Below, one piece after another: positions 49,270 through 55,712 of a stretch of DNA of 64,000 nt; the first letter of the stretch is position 1; each line of letters opens with the position of its first letter. The DNA is from Paraburkholderia tropica (GTDB taxonomy: Bacteria > Pseudomonadota > Gammaproteobacteria > Burkholderiales > Burkholderiaceae). The translations under genes were made by a program, and so were the position numbers. The stretch spans positions 1-64,000 of the forward strand of contig NZ_CAJZAR010000043.1 of NCBI RefSeq assembly GCF_914484835.1, read 5' to 3'. The notes under the pieces are model-generated. The model made no database searches and was not told the origin of the DNA. It was given only the letters and a program-made list of their open reading frames with translations.

Positions 49270-49524
49270 CTATGGTTTCGCCGTGTCGGCTACTGCCGAA
49301 CGGCGCGTCAGAGCTTCTAGGCGGTCCGCGTCGCCTTGCTTTTGATGGCCACCGGTCAGATACCGCCAAAGCTGAAACACGCCACGCGCAGCACCTTGGC
49401 CGAAGTCGTCGTGAGCTGGGCGCCCTTCACGCGCAGCGGTTGCCGCCGCGTTCATCCAGAACACGATTTCCTCTTCGGCCGCTCCGGTTATTTCGGCGTA
49501 TGCCCATCGCCTCTTGCTAGTCAT
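49270..49524 (-). CDS. Small hypothetical protein
   Basis: An 84-residue soluble protein (WAYAEITGAAEEEIVFWMNAAATAAREGRP, DFGQGAARGVFQLWRYLTGGHQ). No family is recognised; same orientation and close spacing as the neighbouring small genes. Confidence 0.5.
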   Translation of the reverse strand: MTSKRRWAYAEITGAAEEEIVFWMNAAATAAREGRPAHDDFGQGAARGVFQLWRYLTGGHQKQGDADRLEALTRRSAVADTAKP

Positions 49525-49535
49525 GGTTTTCCTGT

Positions 49536-49742
49536 TCAGACGTCGCTCACCAGCTCGTAGCCGGTACTGTTTCGATGCATTCTGTCGATCGCCACTTTCG
49601 TCTTCGGCGGCCCTTCGAACTGGGCTTTACCGTCCGCGACGGACAGCACTCGCTTCGTCCGTCCGTTCGATCGTTTGTCAAGATCGCGCCAAACCTGCCC
49701 CGGCTTCACTTCGATCCCTTCCTTCGTCAGGTTTTGCGACAT
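49536..49742 (-). CDS. Small hypothetical protein with KOW/SH3-like look
   Basis: A 68-residue protein (LTKEGIEVKPGQVWRDLDKRSNGRTKRVLSVADGKAQFE... VAIDRMHRNSTGYELV). VKPGQVWRDLDKR followed by RVLSV is common in short phage or plasmid proteins. Its role is unknown. Confidence 0.55.
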   Translation of the reverse strand: MSQNLTKEGIEVKPGQVWRDLDKRSNGRTKRVLSVADGKAQFEGPPKTKVAIDRMHRNSTGYELVSDV

Positions 49743-49786
49743 GGTTGCTTTTCCCCGTGCCGGCTGCGCCGGCGTTTTCCCTTCCG

Positions 49787-50059
49787 TTACTGTTCAAGTA
49801 GATCCGTTCGACATTCGGGCCGCGTTTCAACCCGGTCACAAACCACCCACTTCCCACCTCTCGTTTGATGGCGCTGGCCATCAACGACCAGCGAGACGAG
49901 AGCTCCGGACGACCTCGGTTCAGTCGCGATCGTTCGATCAGGAGTTTGTTTATACATCAGTGCAGTGAAGCCACCACCGACCATAAGGACCAATCCGGCA
50001 AGGAGAAAACGCACTGCGACCGCTACGAAATTGTCGTCATCTTCTTTGTCACCGATCAT
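49787..50059 (-). CDS. Single-pass membrane protein (paralogue 1)
   Basis: A 90-residue protein: acidic N-terminus, one transmembrane helix (VRFLLAGLVLMVGGGFTALMY) and a C-terminal extracytoplasmic part ending SLVVDGQRHQTRGGKWVVCD... CRTDLLEQ. The tail is almost identical to that of the gene at 51376, so the two are paralogues. The paired Cys may form a disulphide. The function is unknown. Confidence 0.65.
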   Translation of the reverse strand: MIGDKEDDDNFVAVAVRFLLAGLVLMVGGGFTALMYKQTPDRTIATEPRSSGALVSLVVDGQRHQTRGGKWVVCDRVETRPECRTDLLEQ

Positions 50060-50095
50060 GACTTTTTCCGGTGCCCGCCGTAGCGGGCGCAGTGG

Positions 50096-50287
50096 TTAGG
50101 AGCGGTGGATACAGCAGCCGACGCCGAATAGTTCGCTCACAATGTACGTCTCGCGATGCTTACGAAAGACGCGGACCAAGGCTCGTGGCTGTCGGCGGTT
50201 GCGCCGGATTTCTCGGGCAGCTTTCTCGCGGCTAATCGGCTTGCTCTCGCCATCGTTCCAGTGAATCCACATCTGAGGTTTGTTCAT
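50096..50287 (-). CDS. Small basic hypothetical protein
   Basis: A 63-residue protein starting MNKPQMWIHWNDGESKPISREKAAREIRRNRRQ, rich in Arg/Lys, ending FGVGCCIHRS. It lies directly after a 23-bp palindrome that could be its operator. No family is recognised. Confidence 0.5.
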   Translation of the reverse strand: MNKPQMWIHWNDGESKPISREKAAREIRRNRRQPRALVRVFRKHRETYIVSELFGVGCCIHRS

Positions 50288-50339
50288 CGTGACTTCCGGT
50301 CGCTTTATCGGCACACGTGCGCCGACCATGAGGCACATA

Positions 50340-50362
50340 ATATACCCCCATTGGGGGTATAT
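50340..50362. promoter_or_regulatory. 23-bp perfect palindrome, candidate operator
   Basis: TATACCCCCA-T-TGGGGGTATA at 50341-50361, extended by one paired base on each side. It lies between an HTH gene stop and the next start codon. There is no U-tract, so an operator is likelier than a terminator. Confidence 0.6.
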
Positions 50363-50580
50363 CAAGTTTTCTTCGCATCCCAAACCAAAATCTCTCTGAT
50401 ATACGCCCAAACCACATCAGGCATGTTGCGGTAGTCGCCGGTGTCGGCGGGCGCGAGCCATTTGTTCAGCGTCTTTTCTGGCACGCTGATCCGCGTAGCA
50501 AACGCGGACCGCGTGAGTCCGAGCGACTGCATCGCGCCTCGCAAAAAGTCCTGCTGTGTTTGCACTTTGGCTTTGTCCAT
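50362..50580 (-). CDS. Small HTH transcriptional regulator
   Basis: A 72-residue protein with one helix-turn-helix (LRGAMQSLGLTRSAFATRISVPEKTLNKWLAP). Size and position fit a phage or plasmid repressor; it may bind the palindrome at its own stop codon. Its ATG overlaps the recombinase-like stop (TAATG). Confidence 0.65.
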   Translation of the reverse strand: MDKAKVQTQQDFLRGAMQSLGLTRSAFATRISVPEKTLNKWLAPADTGDYRNMPDVVWAYIREILVWDAKKT

Positions 50581-51239
50581 TAAATGACCCTGCTTACAAC
50601 GGAGGCGAGCGATACCGGATCGCCGTCTACCAGACGTTTAACGGCAACCAGGCTGGAAACTCCAATGAGCCCCTGTATGAGCTTGAGCGACCTTCCTTGG
50701 CGATGGAGGTTCACAGCGAACGTCCGTCTCGCTGCATTGGCGCTTCCGTTTTCGATACCCGCTTGCGTGTGTAGGCGGCGTATGACTTCGTTCAACGTTT
50801 CGCAAGAGTAGCTGGCCGCGCCAGTTCGGGTGACTCGACGCGTGAACGTGAACGGGGAGCCGTCACTGGTCAGAAACAGCGGACTTGAAGGGTCCAAGCC
50901 CATGAATGCAGCAGGCGCGGTGCTGATGCCGTGCCGCGCTTCGCGGCGGTGGCGCAAGTAGTCATCGAGCGCCTTGCGGGCAGTGGCGTTGGCCCACACA
51001 AGCGGCCTTGCCTTGCCGTTGAAAGCAATCTCCTTCCTGAGTGTCGAATTGACCCGCGTAGAGCCGTCAACGGCCAAATAGTCGGAAACGACGAGCTTCG
51101 CAGCCTCCTTGGGTGTAACGCCAGTTGAGTAGAGAGCAGCCAGCAATGCCACGTCGCGCAGCGGAGCTTGCCCGATAACAGCCGCAACCTTGAGCGCGTG
51201 ACGGACCTGATGCAGTTCGATTACCGGTGCTTTTGCCAT
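50580..51239 (-). CDS. Tyrosine-recombinase-like protein with degenerate active site
   Basis: A 219-residue protein starting MAKAPVIELHQVRHALKV: a lambda-integrase catalytic-type domain without the N-terminal SAM domain (LAALYSTGVTPKEAAKL, NAARRTFAVNLHRQGRSLKLIQGLIG). The conserved Arg after G-x-R, the H of H-x-x-R and the terminal Tyr are all changed (GVTPKE, AARRTFA, AVKRLV). It looks like a catalytically dead relative, as does the gene at 41.8 kb. Confidence 0.75.
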   Translation of the reverse strand: MAKAPVIELHQVRHALKVAAVIGQAPLRDVALLAALYSTGVTPKEAAKLVVSDYLAVDGSTRVNSTLRKEIAFNGKARPLVWANATARKALDDYLRHRREARHGISTAPAAFMGLDPSSPLFLTSDGSPFTFTRRVTRTGAASYSCETLNEVIRRLHTQAGIENGSANAARRTFAVNLHRQGRSLKLIQGLIGVSSLVAVKRLVDGDPVSLASVVSRVI

Positions 51240-51375
51240 CCTGTAACACCAACCAATTGTTGTCGTATTACGAGGAATTATGAAGTCACCGCCGAGGAAC
51301 CGCAATCGGGAGTGCTGCAATCACTCAAGTCCTCGGAAAAACCTGGCGCGCAGGGCAACAATCACCGGGCGGGTT

Positions 51376-51651
51376 TCACTGTTCGAGCAGATCAGACCGG
51401 CACTCTGACGGCAACGAGGCCGGGTCGCACACTACATACTTCCCTTCCTTCGTCTGGTGACGTTTGCCATCAACGACCAGAGAAACGAGCGACGCGGACG
51501 GCTGGGGCGGCGGCGCAGTGGCCCCGAGTAGACCATCCGACTTCGCCTGATGCAACAGATAGGCGGTGAAGCATCCGCCGAAGGCAAGCACCACTAGGGC
51601 CGCCAGGAGACGCCACAGGCCCGCAGCAAACTTATCTTCATCGTCAACCAT
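51376..51651 (-). CDS. Single-pass membrane protein (paralogue 2)
   Basis: A 91-residue protein starting MVDDEDKFAAGLWRLLAALVVLAFGGCFTAYLLH, i.e. an acidic end and one transmembrane helix, then a C-terminal part SLVVDGKRHQTKEGKYVVCD... CRSDLLEQ nearly the same as in the gene at 49787. The shorter start is chosen because the upstream residues are basic and not conserved in the paralogue. Confidence 0.65.
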   Translation of the reverse strand: MVDDEDKFAAGLWRLLAALVVLAFGGCFTAYLLHQAKSDGLLGATAPPPQPSASLVSLVVDGKRHQTKEGKYVVCDPASLPSECRSDLLEQ

Positions 51652-51730
51652 CACTACTTCCTTTGTCGTAAATGCTGCGCAATAGATGCTCGCAAAAGCA
51701 AAGCTCTTCTTGCGTGAGCGCCTCGATTTT

Positions 51731-51895
51731 CTATACGTTGGTACGGATGCCAACCAGCTTCAGTTTTATATCCAGAGTTTCCCGCTTTTCTTCCGCACCA
51801 GGGACACCTTTGCGCGCATCGCTCGCGATACGGCGGTACTTGTTTCGGAGTCGTTTTGCTTCCTGCTTCTCTCGCTCGCGTCGTGTCTTTGCCAT
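51731..51895 (-). CDS. Small basic helical protein
   Basis: A 54-residue protein starting MAKTRREREKQEAKRLRNKYRRIASDARKG: strongly basic, probably a nucleic-acid-binding helix. It starts 10 bp after the small membrane gene on the same strand. The function is unknown. Confidence 0.5.
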   Translation of the reverse strand: MAKTRREREKQEAKRLRNKYRRIASDARKGVPGAEEKRETLDIKLKLVGIRTNV

Positions 51896-51905
51896 CAATT
51901 TCCGA

Positions 51906-52070
51906 TCAATCTTCGGTCTTGGCCTGCAGCATCGAATCGTAGAGTCCGATGCCAAGCGTCATCGGAAGAATCGTCCACCAGTAAGCCGCCAACGACTTCT
52001 CATCGATCCAGTCCCACGCCACAGCTACCACTGCGATCGCGACGGTTAAAACAAGGTACTTCGCCTTCAT
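51906..52070 (-). CDS. Small membrane protein (54 residues)
   Basis: A short gene starting MKAKYLVLTVAIAVVAVAW and continuing with a second hydrophobic stretch (YWWTILPMTLGIGLYDSM). GGGAG lies 6 bp before the ATG. Probably two membrane helices. It sits in line with the other small minus-strand genes. The function is unknown. Confidence 0.6.
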   Translation of the reverse strand: MKAKYLVLTVAIAVVAVAWDWIDEKSLAAYWWTILPMTLGIGLYDSMLQAKTED

Positions 52071-52096
52071 CTCGGCTCCCTGTGGTTTCCGGGGCG

Positions 52097-52363
52097 TTAG
52101 ACGCGTCTCTTGAGCGCCGCCGTGCGAACAGTACTGACCACGTCAACGGGAGACACTGACCCATTGCGGCGCACAGCCACTTTCACGCGACGGGAGCCGT
52201 AGCGGCTCATCCGGCTCAGTTTTCGTTGAGCGCGGTCTATCGCGATGATAAAGGGGGTATGCGATACGTCCTTGTCGAACGAAAGCACTTTGGCGCCCCG
52301 ATCTTTGATCGCCTGAACGGCCCGTTGTTGAATGATGTTCACGATCTTACGTTCCGCAGGCAT
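52097..52363 (-). CDS. Small basic hypothetical protein
   Basis: An 88-residue protein starting MPAERKIVNIIQQRAVQAIKDRGAKVLSF. Basic C-terminal half (RMSRYGSRRVKVAVRRNGSVSPVDVV). Ribosome site weak (GGGAA); it overlaps the next gene by 25 bp. No family is recognised. Confidence 0.5.
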   Translation of the reverse strand: MPAERKIVNIIQQRAVQAIKDRGAKVLSFDKDVSHTPFIIAIDRAQRKLSRMSRYGSRRVKVAVRRNGSVSPVDVVSTVRTAALKRRV

Positions 52364-52578
52364 TTCCCGTAGCGGCGTGCAATACGCCAACGTCGCGCAT
52401 CCAGTGCCTCCAATTGCGGTTGCGCGACGCTCCAGGCATCCGGTTTGCCGAGAGCTCGGCGAATCCGCGCGTAGGCCGGAGACATCCAGAAGCCGCGCCA
52501 CGTCTTGATTCGCTCCACCTGGGCCCGCAGACTCACATCTGCACCGCGCACCGTCCGATTCCAGTGTGCTCGTTTCAT
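52339..52578 (-). CDS. Small basic hypothetical protein
   Basis: A 79-residue protein (MKRAHWNRTVRGADVSLRA... RGFWMSPAYARIRRALGKP... RRWRIARRYGKCL), very rich in Arg and Trp. It overlaps the downstream gene start, so translational coupling is likely. The function is unknown. Confidence 0.45.
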   Translation of the reverse strand: MKRAHWNRTVRGADVSLRAQVERIKTWRGFWMSPAYARIRRALGKPDAWSVAQPQLEALDARRWRIARRYGKCLRNVRS

Positions 52579-52762
52579 TCTCAACGGCCTGTCAATTAGT
52601 TCCGAGGCTCAGTGGGCGCAACGCGCGGCGACCTCGGGCGCGGTGCCGATTGCAGCATGAAGGCCGACTCTCCCCCAATTCGGCTGTACCACTTCATTGC
52701 GCGGGGCCACGCTGGATCTGGAACAGACGCGCTGTGACGGCTTCCACGCTGGACAGCCGCGG

Positions 52763-52948
52763 TTACCCGCCGCGCCGCTGAAAGTAAATTGAGGCAATGA
52801 GCAATGCATTAATCGCCACGACCACAAGCGCAATGACCGTGATGATCTGCATGCCGCCGCTGTTTCCCGCACGCTCAAAATAGATATCAAGGAACGTCAA
52901 TGGAAGCGCAATAATTAGGTCGATTAATAGAACCGTCCAGCCGTTCAT
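52763..52948 (-). CDS. Small two-helix membrane protein
   Basis: A 61-residue protein with GGAGGAG before the ATG: WTVLLIDLIIALPLTFLDIYF and MQIITVIALVVVAINALLIASIYF are two transmembrane helices. No family is recognised. Confidence 0.65.
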   Translation of the reverse strand: MNGWTVLLIDLIIALPLTFLDIYFERAGNSGGMQIITVIALVVVAINALLIASIYFQRRGG

Positions 52949-52964
52949 TGGGCACTCCTCCTGG

Positions 52965-53108
52965 TTTGTCGCTCAAATCATCTCGTCGCCCCGAGATGAG
53001 TGCGTTTGATTTCGTGCGGCTAGAGATGATAGCTGCGTACGACGAGATAGGCCGCACGACAAGAAGCGCGGCCAGCCGTCAGGGCCTCGCCCTTCTATAA
53101 CGGCTTGC
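52965..53108. repeat. Direct repeat copy 1 (about 144 bp)
   Basis: Highly similar (roughly 88 percent by eye) to 53636-53776. Here it is the 3' third of the zinc-ribbon gene and reads from AAGCCGTTATAGAAG to past its stop. Confidence 0.85.
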
Positions 53109-53281
53109 TTGCCGCAGGCTGCGCATCGTGGGTCTGTCTCGGACACAACCTCGTATCTGTCCGTATCCACGTCAGAGCCATTCCAACCCGCCAAGCGTCG
53201 AGCTTTGAGCCGGATGGTGCTTTCGAATCCGCTTTGCCCGCCGCAGTGCGGGCAGCATGTCGTTTGGCGTGTCGGCTGCAT
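52973..53281 (-). CDS. Small double zinc-ribbon protein
   Basis: A 102-residue protein starting MQPTRQTTCCPHCGGQSG, with two CxxC knuckles (CPHC and CAAC) about 52 residues apart that could form one zinc ribbon, and a C-terminal tail (GPDGWPRFLSCGLSRRTQLSS). The tail is duplicated 660 bp upstream behind another gene. The function is unknown. Confidence 0.6.
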   Translation of the reverse strand: MQPTRQTTCCPHCGGQSGFESTIRLKARRLAGWNGSDVDTDRYEVVSETDPRCAACGKQAVIEGRGPDGWPRFLSCGLSRRTQLSSLAARNQTHSSRGDEMI

Positions 53282-53292
53282 CGACAGTTTTC

Positions 53293-53538
53293 TTAGTCGC
53301 CCAAACGCGCCTTTTGCCCTTCCCACCATGCCCAAACAACCAAGACGACGCCGACCCCAAGCACGACGATCCACGGAAACGCGCCAAAGGCAAACGGTGC
53401 AGCGACAAACGCCGCGTTACTCGTGCCGGCGTCCACTGCTCCACACAGCATGTAAATCGAGAGAACGAAAAGCAACAGTCCGCAGATGAAGCGTACCGGT
53501 GCAAAACGCAGCACCCACGTCAAATTCCATTTCAACAT
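53293..53538 (-). CDS. Small membrane protein
   Basis: An 81-residue protein with GGAGG before the ATG and two or three hydrophobic helices (FICGLLLFVLSIYMLCGAV, WIVVLGVGVVLVVWAWW). It lies 11 bp upstream of the zinc-ribbon gene. No family is recognised. Confidence 0.6.
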   Translation of the reverse strand: MLKWNLTWVLRFAPVRFICGLLLFVLSIYMLCGAVDAGTSNAAFVAAPFAFGAFPWIVVLGVGVVLVVWAWWEGQKARLGD

Positions 53539-53635
53539 AGAACCTCCTGTTCTCCGATTTAAGATCCGTCAGAATTTGCGGCAGGCGCTCGCACGACTTT
53601 GAAGGACCGCATGAAGCGTGCTGCGCCGTCGTTGC

Positions 53636-53776
53636 TTTGTCGCTCAATTATCTCGTCGCCCCGAGATGAGTCCGTTTGATTCCGTGCGGCTAGAGGCGTT
53701 AGCTGCGTACAATGAGATACGCTGCACGACAAGAAGCTGCGGCCAGCGGTCAGGGCCTCGCCCTTCTATAACGGCT
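53636..53776. repeat. Direct repeat copy 2, detached 3' tail
   Basis: A copy of the zinc-ribbon gene tail, without the zinc knuckles. It still encodes the tail frame (AVIEGRGPDRWPQ) but is fused to the end of the membrane gene at 53766 and supplies that gene's stop codon. Confidence 0.8.
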
Positions 53777-54128
53777 TGCGCTCTCTCCACTTTAGCTGGA
53801 GTTCCCGGCGAAACTGGGCGTAGCCGACCATTGCGATGCGTACGGCCGCCATGCCCGCGAGCAGAACACTCCCCATCGCCAACACGTAGCCGATCATCCC
53901 ATAAGCGTAGTAGAGGAAGACGCCCAGTAGGCTTGAGTGGGGATCGCCGAGCGACGCATCCAGTCGCATGTTGCCGTTGCTGTTCAGCGCCAGAACGAGC
54001 CAGGACGACGCATCGCCGCGGAGTAAAAGCACGCCTTTCCACAGCACGGCGAGTCCGGCCGACAGCGCGGCAAGGTTGACGAGCCACACCGCGATGGCGC
54101 GAGCCCGGTAAATTTGGTCGGATCTCAT
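53766..54128 (-). CDS. Membrane protein
   Basis: A 120-residue protein starting MRSDQIYRARAIAVWLVNLAALSAGLAVLWKGV: first helix near the N-terminus, further hydrophobic segments (LLGVFLYYAYGMIGYVLAMGSVLLAGMAAVRIAMV), positively charged C-terminus (RELQLKWRERKPL). The last codons and the TAG come from the duplicated repeat. No family is recognised. Confidence 0.65.
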   Translation of the reverse strand: MRSDQIYRARAIAVWLVNLAALSAGLAVLWKGVLLLRGDASSWLVLALNSNGNMRLDASLGDPHSSLLGVFLYYAYGMIGYVLAMGSVLLAGMAAVRIAMVGYAQFRRELQLKWRERKPL

Positions 54129-54215
54129 GCAGACATTTTGGGGCTGTTCGGCACGGCCGTGCGGGCAAAAGGTTATGGTTTTTGTATAGCTTTCCGCCTG
54201 ATTTGCGCGCAGACG

Positions 54216-54252
54216 AAAAAAAGCCCGCGTCCACCGTGAGGTGGCGCGGGCT
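54216..54252 (-). terminator. Intrinsic terminator after the GntR gene
   Basis: On the minus strand: a stem of AGCCCGCG-x-CACC / GGTGG-x-CGCGGGCT around TCAC, one mismatch, followed by seven T. It lies 17 bp past the GntR stop and is the clearest intrinsic terminator in the window. Confidence 0.85.
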
Positions 54253-54268
54253 TCTCGATGTGTGGAAA

Positions 54269-54592
54269 TCAACCTGAATGCCCCATCGGCGAGACGACAG
54301 ATCCTCTGCGCGTGCGGCTCTCGATCAGGCCGCGGCGCGCGGCTTCGCGAAATGCCGCATTAATGGTGTTGACGTGGAAGCCGAGATCGTCGGCCACGTC
54401 GCGTTGTGTGGGAAGCAGGTCCCCCGCACGAAAGACTCCGGTGAAAATCGCATTCTCGATCTGGTCAGCGATGGCCAGATAGACTTTTCCCCGAATGCGG
54501 GCGAAGTCCGGGCGCCAGCGCTGCGGGTCGGTAATGCGATGTGTACTGCTGGTATACGGATCGGCGCGCGAGGCGTTTTGCGAGTGCGTCAT
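54269..54592 (-). CDS. GntR-family winged-helix regulator, DNA-binding domain only
   Basis: A 107-residue protein starting MTHSQNASRADPYTS. Winged helix: KVYLAIADQIENAIFTGVFRAGDLLPTQRDVADDLGFHVNTINAAFREAARRGLIESRTRRGSVV. There is no effector-binding domain (usual GntR proteins are 230 or more residues), as in small plasmid or ICE regulators. It ends a minus-strand series and is followed by a strong terminator. It may control the operon. Confidence 0.85.
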   Translation of the reverse strand: MTHSQNASRADPYTSSTHRITDPQRWRPDFARIRGKVYLAIADQIENAIFTGVFRAGDLLPTQRDVADDLGFHVNTINAAFREAARRGLIESRTRRGSVVSPMGHSG

Positions 54593-54602
54593 GCCGCGCA
54601 TC

Positions 54603-54959
54603 CTACACCGGCTGCAAAACGACATGTTTCGACCACTCCCGTCCACCGGGCAACCCTTTCACGAAGCCAGTGAAGGCCTTGCCCGCCGGCGGGAGCACCA
54701 GCTTGCCTTGCCGTGCGATTGCATCCGCAAGACGCAGGGCGTCCGCGAGCGTCTTGTCGTCCCGCGCGCACGGGGACGCGAGCACGGTCGAGATGAACCG
54801 CGCAGCGCGCGCGGCGTGGCTTGCGCCGATGATTCCGGCGATGGCAAGGTCGGCCTGCGCGCCGATATCGGCGTCAGAGAACACTTCCGCTTCGACTACG
54901 TCGGTGTCGATGAGGCACCGCCCGATATCTTCTGAAAAATCGTTACTCGAATACGTCAT
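54603..54959 (-). CDS. Hypothetical protein
   Basis: A 118-residue protein starting MTYSSNDFSEDIGRCLIDTDVVEAEVFSD. Ala-rich helical centre (IGAQADLAIAGIIGASHAARAARFISTVL, DKTLADALRLADAIARQ) and a C-terminal end GGREWSKHVVLQPV. It lies 10 bp upstream of the GntR gene. No family is recognised. Confidence 0.55.
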   Translation of the reverse strand: MTYSSNDFSEDIGRCLIDTDVVEAEVFSDADIGAQADLAIAGIIGASHAARAARFISTVLASPCARDDKTLADALRLADAIARQGKLVLPPAGKAFTGFVKGLPGGREWSKHVVLQPV

Positions 54960-55000
54960 GGTCAGTTCCTGAAATGGTGCGGCCCGTCTGCGGACGGCCG

Positions 55001-55099
55001 CTAGAAAGGTGTGGGCGCGGTGTACGAAGACAGCACGCAGATGAGCGCGGCTGCGAGAAGCGATGCCGCCACTGTTGCGATGACGATCTGGCGTTGCAT
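55001..55099 (-). CDS. Very small membrane peptide (32 residues)
   Basis: A short gene starting MQRQIVIATVAASLLAAALIC with a near-perfect GGAGGTGCC ribosome site. One transmembrane helix. It is preceded by hairpin H1 and follows the pattern of the other genes in this series. The function is unknown. Confidence 0.6.
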   Translation of the reverse strand: MQRQIVIATVAASLLAAALICVLSSYTAPTPF

Positions 55100-55129
55100 G
55101 GCACCTCCTGTTTTGAATCAGAAAAGACA

Positions 55130-55160
55130 AAGGCCCTGCTCCAGAGGGAGACAGGGCCTT
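55130..55160 (-). promoter_or_regulatory. Intercistronic hairpin H1
   Basis: Perfect 9-bp arms AAGGCCCTG / CAGGGCCTT with inner CTCC/GGAG pairing, between the lipoprotein stop and the 32-residue ORF. On the minus strand it is followed by TTTGTCTTTTC, so it may be a leaky terminator. Confidence 0.7.
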
Positions 55161-55201
55161 CGTTGCGGTTGGGCCGCTGGCCAGTTACTGGGTTGTCCGG
55201 G

Positions 55202-55402
55202 TCACGCGCACGACTTGGGATGGTTCGCCGGAAAGACGAGTACGCGCCCGTCGTCGCAGATCCGGAAATCGCCCTGCTCGCGCTTGGGCGAATGCACAAC
55301 GATCACGGTGCGGTCCGCCTTTGGCATCGCCGGAGCGTTGCCACAAGCCGTGAGCGAAGACGTGCCGGCGGCTGCCACGAGCAGCATCAGAAAATTCATC
55401 AT
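55202..55402 (-). CDS. Small lipoprotein
   Basis: A 66-residue lipoprotein: signal peptide MMNFLMLLVAAAGTSSLTAC with lipobox L-T-A-C, then a short domain (VIVVHSPKREQGDFRICDDGRVLVFPANHPKSC). Size and layout resemble entry-exclusion or lysis-type lipoproteins of mobile elements, but no specific match is claimed. Confidence 0.6.
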   Translation of the reverse strand: MMNFLMLLVAAAGTSSLTACGNAPAMPKADRTVIVVHSPKREQGDFRICDDGRVLVFPANHPKSCA

Positions 55403-55426
55403 GGTGAAGTCCAGAAAAGAGAATGG

Positions 55427-55448
55427 CGCCGCCCCGTATGGGGCGGCG
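55427..55448 (-). promoter_or_regulatory. Intercistronic hairpin H2
   Basis: Perfect 9-bp arms CGCCGCCCC / GGGGCGGCG around GTAT, 25 bp before the lipoprotein start and followed on the minus strand by TTCTCTTTTC. Confidence 0.7.
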
Positions 55449-55456
55449 AGGGAAGA

Positions 55457-55639
55457 TCACGCAGCGGCGCGCTGTTCGACGGGTTCGCTGACGGTCACGG
55501 TGATCCAGTGGCCATCAACGAGGACGTCGCGCAGGCGCGAGCCGTTGAGCGTGTAGACGTGCTCGGCGCCTCGGCGCGGAGCGGCCGCACGCACGGCGAG
55601 CGTGGCGCAGCGAACAGCGCAAGGTTGCTTCTGAAACAT
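55457..55639 (-). CDS. Small hypothetical protein
   Basis: A 60-residue protein starting MFQKQPCAVRCATLAVRAAAPRRG with GAGGAG upstream, then VYTLNGSRLRDVLVDGHWITVTVSEPVEQ, a beta-type stretch. The function is unknown; it lies directly downstream of the SbcC-like gene. Confidence 0.55.
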   Translation of the reverse strand: MFQKQPCAVRCATLAVRAAAPRRGAEHVYTLNGSRLRDVLVDGHWITVTVSEPVEQRAAA

Positions 55640-55671
55640 GGTTGCTCCTCGGGTGTGAAGACGAGGAGCGC

Positions 55672-55700
55672 CCCTTGCGGGGAGTCGCTCCCCACAAGGG
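55672..55700 (-). promoter_or_regulatory. Intercistronic hairpin H3
   Basis: Stem CCCTTG-x-GGGGAG / CTCCCC-x-CAAGGG around TCG, 12 bp past the SbcC-like stop. Its sequence is clearly related to the hairpin at 58604-58640. Confidence 0.75.
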
Positions 55701-55712
55701 TTAAAGAGAAAA

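Noticed and set aside
53644..54234. 196-codon minus-strand ORF
   Set aside because: Shadow of the membrane-protein gene; only its last 40 codons follow the duplicated zinc-ribbon tail.
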